A stretch of DNA of 18,262 nt, taken from positions 1 to 18,262 of the forward strand of contig JAKBHQ010000468.1 of the NCBI GenBank assembly GCA_021836665.1. The letters are read 5' to 3'. Made by a program: the position numbers and the translations under genes. The stretch is from Thermoplasmata archaeon (lineage in GTDB: Bacteria; Actinomycetota; Acidimicrobiia; Acidimicrobiales; Acidimicrobiaceae). Positions 12,776-18,262 of the stretch are shown here, in pieces. Under the pieces are notes generated by a model. It was given only the letters and a program-made list of their open reading frames with translations, did no database searches and was not told the DNA's origin. Position 1 is the stretch's first letter, and each line of letters begins with the position of its first letter.

Positions 12776-15616
12776 TTAATGGCCCAAGAGTACCTGAATG
12801 AGCTCTTTTCGGCTCTGAACCCCATAGTGCTTCAACAAAACCGAAATGTGGTGTTCTACTGTTCGGGGTGAAATGAATAGAGCGTTTGCGATTTCTCTAT
12901 TGGAAAGTCCATTCAGGACGTAGTCCCTCACTCTCTCCTGCGCTGGAGTAAGGATAGTGCTGTCGGTTCTTTTTTTGGAGATCCTACCTTGAGCAAGTCG
13001 TAGCTCGGATGTGATCTGGCTCGAAAGAGTAAACGCACCTATCGAGTTGGTCTTCTCTAAAGCCGAAACAAGAATCGGCCTCGCTAGTTTGGCGCCAAAC
13101 TGTTTTCGAACAAAGGACCCGTAGGAGAGCAAGGCGTTCGCTTCGTCTAGGGGCATGCTCAGGGCTCGATAGAGATTGATTGCGATATTGAAGTTATTTT
13201 CCGCGCCTGCTGGGTCCCCGGCTGCCTGTGATAAAAGCCCCCGTGCGTGGGCGACTATCGCCTTTGGTGTAGCGAGGTGACTAATCGATTCGGAGTCTGT
13301 GAGCATCGCGATGACCCGCCTTACTTGATCATGCAGGCCATTTCTGGCGTATGCGGTGATTGCACTGCTATGCCACGGAGCTGAGTTTGGATTGGAAACT
13401 CCACATTCAAGGGTCAGCTTTTCGATCGCCTTAGCACCCTTCAGGGCGCCAGCCAATTCACCTTTATAGAGTGCGACGTCGATCTCGACCTTCGTCTGCC
13501 AAAACCTCAACATCGGGTACCAAGTCTCGGGACGACTTTGGAGGGCCTCTTTGACCGTATTTAGATATTGATTGGCTAGATCTACTTTCCCCTGATGGAA
13601 GTAGATATTCGCCAGTCCAACCTCTACCCAAGTTCTTCTAGAACCGAGTAGCTTCCCGAGCGTAGCGAGTTCTTCTAGTAGGTTCATTGCATCAGCTAGG
13701 CGGCCGAGCCTTGTGAGGGTGTCCGCGTGCGCAACATCGAAGTAGCTCCTGGTCAATGGGCGCCATTGCAGATCGAATTCGACATTGGCGCTTTCGTAGT
13801 ACTCTCCGGCAAGTGTGAAGTCTTCTTTGAACTTGGCAACCTGTATCCTCGCCAAAGCCGGAATCCAGGCTGGAAGGGATGGCGTTATGTAGCCTTGGCT
13901 ATTTGAAACCTTCTCTGGGTAGGGCTCAAGGGTTGTCGTTCTCGAAGGTTGCGCTAACCGACTGGCTAAGTTCGTTTCCGCTAGGTCGGAAATCGACCTG
14001 ATGATATCGCTGAGCCGCTTTGATCCCTTTTTTTCGGTCAGGGCGATTGCCCCTTGAATGTACTTTGTAACGTGGCGGGGTCCCAAGGTGTAAAAGGTGT
14101 TCAGCGCCAGCTCTGAAAGGTATATTGCGGATTCGTCAGGATCAAACCCTTTCATGATTTCAGCGGCCTCTAGGTATTCCAACTGCGAGTTTTCGATTTC
14201 ACCGAGGGCGTAGTTTGCCTTTGACCTTAGGTGCTTTGCCCTAGCGAGTGCGGCACCTTGAAACTTTTGCAACTGGAGTAATTGGGTGAGCTGACCGACG
14301 ACCAGCCGGGGATCACCAGCGTCGATGAGCGCACCACAGGTGTGCAGAATCAGCTCGGGTGGGGTTTGATTCCCCATTAGTTCCAGGGCTTGTGAATACC
14401 ACTTAATGGCAGTATCAATATCCCCAAGCTTCGTTGCGAGATCACCCGCCTGCACTGTGACCTCAAGAGCGGCTGGGTCACCCTTCATACCTCCCCATCC
14501 GGCGTGAGACGCACACCATTCTGGGCCATAGCCGAGGGAAATCAGCTCTTTGAAGAGTGCTTGATGTATCTGGGTCCGCAATGGACCGGGGATAGATTGA
14601 TAGATTATCTCCCTGAGCATCGAATGGGAGAATTTGACGTTTGTCGAGTTTTCTGAGGAAAATACTCCCGAATAGACGAGATGGTCGATGATCTCGATGG
14701 CACCCGAAGGGGTCGATCCAGCCACTTTGACAACGACTGAGAGGGGGAATTCGTCACCCATCGCCGATGCCACCCTTGCGAAGCGCACGGTTTGTGGATC
14801 GGTTCCAACAAGGCGATGGATATCAAGGCGATGGATATCAAGTTGATTGGGGAGGGAGCCGATCGCCGGATGATCTTTATTTGGATGAGCTAACTGGTTG
14901 TTTGAATGTTTATCCACCTGTGATCTGGTTATGTCGCGCGCAAAGTGGATTAGAAGTAGTGGGTTTCCTCCACAGCGCTCCTGAGCCAAGGAGACTTGAT
15001 CCGGGTCCGGGTCTGCGTCACCGTAGCAGACGATGAGTTCTCGTGCCGAGCGGTCGGATAGGGGCTCTAGCTCGAGGTGACAGCTGACTCCGGAGTCGGA
15101 TAGTTCCTGAAATAGGTTCGAAGCTCGCTTCGGCCAGGGCCGAGCAGATCCTAGGATGGCGATTGGAGCGCGTAGTTGACTCAGTATGAAGTGGTTCAGG
15201 AGTGCGAGTGACCCCGCATCCGCCCAATGCAGGTCGTCCAGAATGAGAAGGAGTGGTCTCTCTTTTTCGATAAGCGCCCAGTCTTGAAGCCAGAGTGATG
15301 CTGTCGCCAATCGATCGGCGAGGGAAGCCCCTCCGACACTAGCAAATGGATCCTTTACCCCGAGCGTGGTGATCGAGCGCCAAATACTTCCCAGTGCGAT
15401 TCCGGACCCGATCTCGTCGCTCCGGCTCCACCCGACATCGAAGTCTGAGGCGGCATCCTTTGCGAAGTTCAGGAGTAGCGATTTACCGATCCCAGCGGGG
15501 CCGGTGAAAAACCCACTCGCCATTTTCTGATTTCTGGCGTCATTCAGCACCCGTTCGATCATCTGAAGGGCTAAGTCCCGTTCAAGAATTTCGGCGCAAG
15601 CCACCTTGTCGTCCAT
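12776..15616 (-). CDS. Large ATP-binding LuxR-family (LAL) transcriptional regulator
   Basis: The product is 946 residues. The N-terminal STAND/AAA-type ATPase has Walker A GPAGIGKS (about residues 39-46) and Walker B LLILDDLHWAD (about 123-133), the form typical of MalT-like LAL regulators. The central ~500 residues are helical with TPR-like repeats. The last ~57 residues are a LuxR-type helix-turn-helix: TPAQERVRDYVLNGLSNREI, then ISPRTVEHHISVLL. Size is normal for the class. Such proteins activate transcription when a small ligand engages the sensor region; the ligand and targets are unknown. A tandem DIHRL-DIHRL duplication lies near residue 260. The ATG overlaps a 20-bp direct repeat, and a GGGA just upstream is the only ribosome binding candidate. 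It stands as a single gene. Confidence 0.9.
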   Translation of the reverse strand: MDDKVACAEILERDLALQMIERVLNDARNQKMASGFFTGPAGIGKSLLLNFAKDAASDFDVGWSRSDEIGSGIALGSIWRSITTLGVKDPFASVGGASLADRLATASLWLQDWALIEKERPLLLILDDLHWADAGSLALLNHFILSQLRAPIAILGSARPWPKRASNLFQELSDSGVSCHLELEPLSDRSARELIVCYGDADPDPDQVSLAQERCGGNPLLLIHFARDITRSQVDKHSNNQLAHPNKDHPAIGSLPNQLDIHRLDIHRLVGTDPQTVRFARVASAMGDEFPLSVVVKVAGSTPSGAIEIIDHLVYSGVFSSENSTNVKFSHSMLREIIYQSIPGPLRTQIHQALFKELISLGYGPEWCASHAGWGGMKGDPAALEVTVQAGDLATKLGDIDTAIKWYSQALELMGNQTPPELILHTCGALIDAGDPRLVVGQLTQLLQLQKFQGAALARAKHLRSKANYALGEIENSQLEYLEAAEIMKGFDPDESAIYLSELALNTFYTLGPRHVTKYIQGAIALTEKKGSKRLSDIIRSISDLAETNLASRLAQPSRTTTLEPYPEKVSNSQGYITPSLPAWIPALARIQVAKFKEDFTLAGEYYESANVEFDLQWRPLTRSYFDVAHADTLTRLGRLADAMNLLEELATLGKLLGSRRTWVEVGLANIYFHQGKVDLANQYLNTVKEALQSRPETWYPMLRFWQTKVEIDVALYKGELAGALKGAKAIEKLTLECGVSNPNSAPWHSSAITAYARNGLHDQVRRVIAMLTDSESISHLATPKAIVAHARGLLSQAAGDPAGAENNFNIAINLYRALSMPLDEANALLSYGSFVRKQFGAKLARPILVSALEKTNSIGAFTLSSQITSELRLAQGRISKKRTDSTILTPAQERVRDYVLNGLSNREIANALFISPRTVEHHISVLLKHYGVQSRKELIQVLLGH
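14810..14839. repeat. 15-bp tandem duplication inside the LAL regulator gene
   Basis: AAGGCGATGGATATC occurs twice in a row (14810-14824 and 14825-14839). It keeps the reading frame and gives the repeated pentapeptide unit DIHRL. The identical copies suggest a recent slippage or duplication event. Confidence 0.9.
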
Positions 15617-15654
15617 TTCCCGCTTAATTGCACAATTTCCCGCTTAATTGCACA
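15615..15654. repeat. Perfect 20-bp direct repeat across the start of the LAL regulator gene
   Basis: Two identical 20-base units lie end to end at 15615-15634 and 15635-15654. The first overlaps the ATG at 15616-15614 on the - strand. Each unit, read on the - strand, contains the inverted-repeat core ATTGTGCAAT (shared at the junction) and a GCGGGAA that could act as the ribosome binding site. The leader and its regulatory core are therefore doubled. Confidence 0.95.
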
Positions 15655-15868
15655 ACGTGGTTATCTAAGCACTGGTATCGAGATTGTATCACTCCTCCAG
15701 AGCAGAAAAATGAATATCGGTGACCAGAAGCAGCGGGTCAACCAATAGAAGTCACCAGGAATTGGCCCGTTTTATTGGGTCGGCTAACGTGGATTTTGAA
15801 GTTCGAAGCGATCGGGCCATAAGCGTGCCCTGGATCATCCTCCGACACAGAGCAGACCACGTACCAAT
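15655..15868. other. Leader region of the LAL regulator gene
   Basis: No gene is seen. On the - strand a TACAAT near 15690 is a possible -10 element, but no convincing -35 box stands at the right distance. An inverted repeat GGTGAC / GTCACC spans about 15719-15757 with a long loop. No clear terminator for the ABC operon, which is transcribed away from here, is visible in this gap. Confidence 0.4.
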
Positions 15869-17218
15869 TTAGTTTGCTAGTCTTGCGAGCCTTATGGCGG
15901 TTTTAAACTTGACCCTCTTCCCCCTGGAGAAAACCGTGGCTTGATATACGGTGGAGGCGAATCGGTAGGTGAGGTATAGGCAAAGGACATTTATCACAAC
16001 ACTAAGAAATACCTGCCCAAGCCCTAACTGACCCGAACTCCAATAGATCGGAACCAAAAATGGTGAGAAGATCGGGATATAGGCGAGTAACTTCAATAGC
16101 GAGTTTTGATTACCGGATAAAACCGCAAAGCTCGCAAGGTAGCTCAATAGCAATGGAATTTGGATGAATGCAGTTACTGACTGGGCGTCCTCCACCTTTG
16201 ACACCAAGGATCCGGCGAGGGCTCCAAGTGTGCAGTAGAAGGAGTACCCGAGGAGTAACCACATCAGCTGGAGGGCGATGAATTCCAGGCCTGCGCCCCG
16301 TAAAATACTCGACCCGACGGCCAGGGTGGTGATTATCGCCGCCAACACCGCAGTTACCGCTTGAGTGAGTGCTGCGGTTCCAATGCCGACCATCTTGCCC
16401 AGAAGTAGTGACCTGGGGCTAATAGAACTCAGCAACACCTCGATAACCCTCGAGCTCTTCTCCTCGATCACCCCCATCAATACCCAAGCGCTGTAGGTAC
16501 TCAATAGCATAAATGTCGCCACGAGGCCCACAATGGCTAGCGATAAGTCCTTTGGCCTAGCAAGACTGGGAAGAAGGTAGACCAATTTGATTGGTTTAGG
16601 CGAAAGGATCTGAGCAACTACAGAAGGTGGAAGTTTCTTGATTGAACCGGAGGAGAGTACCTTTTCAACCTGAATTCCCTGAGACAGGGCGCTAAGAGCC
16701 CTAGTCGTCGAGGAGTTGGAACCTGGAGCGAATGGCCGCTTGAGTATGAGCTCAGAGTCGGCATAACCTATCGCAGCCTTAGCGTTGCGAACGCTCTGTT
16801 TAACATCCGCAGTGGTCGGCTCCACGCTGATCTTTAAATTGACGCCGGTTAGTTTTTCTACCCGCTGCGTTACCGAGCGGAGTTCCTTTACGCCGCTCTG
16901 TGTAGTTGCGACGGTCAACTTTGCCCCCGAAGAAGCGACGATCTTCGGTACTGCAATCGCTCCTACGGAGACTAAGACCATTAGAACGATTATGACCTTG
17001 TAAGCCCTTGAAGCGAGCCTTTGGAGAACTTCCCTCCTCGCCACTAGTAGGGCAGCGGGGATAGGGCGGCCCCTAAAAAACAGGTCTAGAGGGTTCGATT
17101 TTTCGTGAACCTCAGCGACGGATGCGGCCGCCTTTTTTCGCAGCCGCGACCTTCGCCTTAGCAGGGCAAGTGCAATTGTCGCGACAATTACGACCGCTTC
17201 TTTGGTGTGAGCGGGCAT
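15869..17218 (-). CDS. ABC-2 type transporter permease (NatB-like)
   Basis: This 449-residue integral membrane protein has a short N-terminal hydrophobic stretch near residues 8-21, then a basic region. A membrane segment (about 75-94) is followed by a ~120-residue probably extracytoplasmic domain rich in Lys, Ser and Thr, and five to six membrane segments fill the C-terminal half. Between the first two of these lies EEKSSRVIEVLLSSISPRSL, the cytosolic coupling motif typical of NatB/YhaP-type permeases. The ATG directly follows the TAG of the ATPase gene, with AAGGGG as ribosome binding site inside that gene's end, so the two are translationally coupled. It forms the export channel with the ATPase; the substrate (Na+, drug or lipid) cannot be told. 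Confidence 0.85.
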   Translation of the reverse strand: MPAHTKEAVVIVATIALALLRRRSRLRKKAAASVAEVHEKSNPLDLFFRGRPIPAALLVARREVLQRLASRAYKVIIVLMVLVSVGAIAVPKIVASSGAKLTVATTQSGVKELRSVTQRVEKLTGVNLKISVEPTTADVKQSVRNAKAAIGYADSELILKRPFAPGSNSSTTRALSALSQGIQVEKVLSSGSIKKLPPSVVAQILSPKPIKLVYLLPSLARPKDLSLAIVGLVATFMLLSTYSAWVLMGVIEEKSSRVIEVLLSSISPRSLLLGKMVGIGTAALTQAVTAVLAAIITTLAVGSSILRGAGLEFIALQLMWLLLGYSFYCTLGALAGSLVSKVEDAQSVTAFIQIPLLLSYLASFAVLSGNQNSLLKLLAYIPIFSPFLVPIYWSSGQLGLGQVFLSVVINVLCLYLTYRFASTVYQATVFSRGKRVKFKTAIRLARLAN

Positions 17219-18178
17219 CTATACCCCTTTGGCATTCATAAGTGAATTGGCGGTTTCGGAACTGGGAACTTTCGACACTGACCTGCTGGCTACCGCCTGT
17301 AGAAAAACTTCCGACAATTTCTTCTTACGGAATGTAAACTCCCGTAGGTCACCATGTGCCAGTGCCCCTCGCAAGAGATCCTGAGAGACTTGCGGCTCGA
17401 CTAGTCGCACCCTTACCCGCCCATCTCTTTCACTGAAACCCTCGACGCCGGGTATGTCGGAAATCCACCGTAGATCGTGGGTAGAAGTCACCAACTCAAT
17501 TTCTAGATCGTCACCCCTCGTCAACTGGTCGACGTCACCGTAGGCGACGAGCGATCCGTCCTTAATAATCGCTACTTTTTCGCAGATTGATTCCACAAGG
17601 TCTAGCTGATGCGACGAAAAGATGAGGGTTTTGCCGGCCTTTACGATCTCGTGCATCACCTCGGCCATAGATGCCGTAGCGATCGGATCCAGGCCTGAAA
17701 AGGGCTCGTCGAGGATGAGTACTTGAGGGTCGTGGATCAGTGAGGCCACGAGCTGAACCCTCTGCTGATTCCCTAGTGAAAGTGCTTCGATCTTGGAGCC
17801 GGTCTGTTCTATCAGACCAAACCGATCTAGCCAATGAAGAGTTTTTTGCTTCGCACTCTCCCGGCTTAGACCGTGGAGCCGTCCAAAGTAGACGAGCTGG
17901 TCCTCAACCGTCATTTTCTGATACAGCCCCCGCTCCTCGGGCATGTACCCAAAGTGCTTCGAGTCGTCTTTTGTTACCCGTTTACCGCCGTAGCGGACCT
18001 CTCCGGAGTCGGGGGTTAAAAGTCCGAAGACTACCCGCATGGTCGTGGTCTTGCCGGATCCATTTGGACCCAGAAAGCCGAACACTTCACCTTGAGGGAC
18101 CTCAAAGCTCAACTCATTCAGAACGCGCTTCTCCCCAAACGACCGCGACAAGGAATCCAAAACCAGTACCGAATCCAT
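17219..18178 (-). CDS. ABC transporter ATP-binding protein (NatA-like)
   Basis: From the ATG at 18178, which has GAAGG 5 bases upstream, the product is 319 residues; an in-frame TTG at 18196 is a weaker start. Walker A is GPNGSGKTT (37-45), the Q-loop region reads YMPEERGLY (79-87) as in NatA-type exporters, the signature is LSLGNQQ (133-139), Walker B is VLILDEP (153-159) and the switch His is 190 (SSHQLD). The last ~100 residues form the extra C-terminal domain seen in this exporter group. It powers the NatB-like permease encoded immediately downstream. No confident promoter is visible in the 84 bases before the window edge. Confidence 0.92.
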   Translation of the reverse strand: MDSVLVLDSLSRSFGEKRVLNELSFEVPQGEVFGFLGPNGSGKTTTMRVVFGLLTPDSGEVRYGGKRVTKDDSKHFGYMPEERGLYQKMTVEDQLVYFGRLHGLSRESAKQKTLHWLDRFGLIEQTGSKIEALSLGNQQRVQLVASLIHDPQVLILDEPFSGLDPIATASMAEVMHEIVKAGKTLIFSSHQLDLVESICEKVAIIKDGSLVAYGDVDQLTRGDDLEIELVTSTHDLRWISDIPGVEGFSERDGRVRVRLVEPQVSQDLLRGALAHGDLREFTFRKKKLSEVFLQAVASRSVSKVPSSETANSLMNAKGV

Positions 18179-18262
18179 CCGAACCTTCTTGGTCAAAAAT
18201 AGGGGGCCGACTGCCTCATGCTATCTGGAGGAAAAACCTACCTGGCACCCTGGATCGCTTTT

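Noticed and set aside
18238..18262. Possible end of another - strand gene at the right edge (KAIQGAR then stop)
   Set aside because: Only seven codons are visible; all frames here are too short to judge. A + strand ATG at 18218 is likewise open to the edge, without support.

Overview
The window looks like ordinary chromosome of a high-GC-branch actinobacterium with only moderate GC. Codon use is mixed, GTG and TTG starts occur, and the gene families are actinobacterial: an F420-type luciferase-like oxidoreductase, a DUF5719-type protein beside a very large membrane glycosyltransferase, and a zapE/ribD-type divergent pair. I infer Acidimicrobiia (Acidithrix/Ferrithrix/Ferrimicrobium-like). This is inference from family content, not from a marker gene.

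Layout. (1) 1-5987, + strand: a cell-envelope sugar block with the tail of a glycosyltransferase, a GDP-6-deoxy-mannose reductase-like SDR, a ~1030-residue GT2 plus multi-membrane glycosyltransferase, and a DUF5719-like anchored protein. A small ORF may lie on the - strand at 935-1123. (2) 6026-6991: an F420-dependent LLM-class oxidoreductase, followed by four tandem 14-bp repeats in a convergent gap. (3) 7123-9548: a divergent pair whose 5' ends overlap, an AFG1/ZapE-type ATPase (-) and a RibD C-terminal-type reductase (+), then an unrecognised gene. (4) 9549-10822: about 1.27 kb with no intact gene. It holds hairpins, the remains of an AbrB-type antitoxin/RelE-type toxin pair on the - strand, a long composite inverted repeat resembling an IS200/IS605 end, and decayed reading frames. 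(5) 10823-12487: an isochorismatase-fold hydrolase (-) and a divergent pair, a thioredoxin-like small protein (-) and a three-cysteine MerR regulator (+), sharing a textbook long-spacer MerR promoter. (6) 12558-12734: a 58-codon ORF with a strong ribosome binding site. (7) 12776-15616 (-): a large ATP-binding LuxR-family (LAL) regulator with a 20-bp duplication across its start. (8) 15869-18178 (-): a NatA/NatB-like ABC-2 exporter operon.

How they work together. The first block probably builds or exports a deoxy-mannose/rhamnose-containing envelope glycan. The MerR pair is a self-contained metal- or thiol-responsive unit. The ABC pair is a two-gene exporter. I see no convincing large novel system. 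The parts most worth a second look are the decayed island at 9.5-10.8 kb with its toxin-antitoxin remnant and composite hairpin, the short genes at 12558 and 935, and the repeats at 7008 and 15615.
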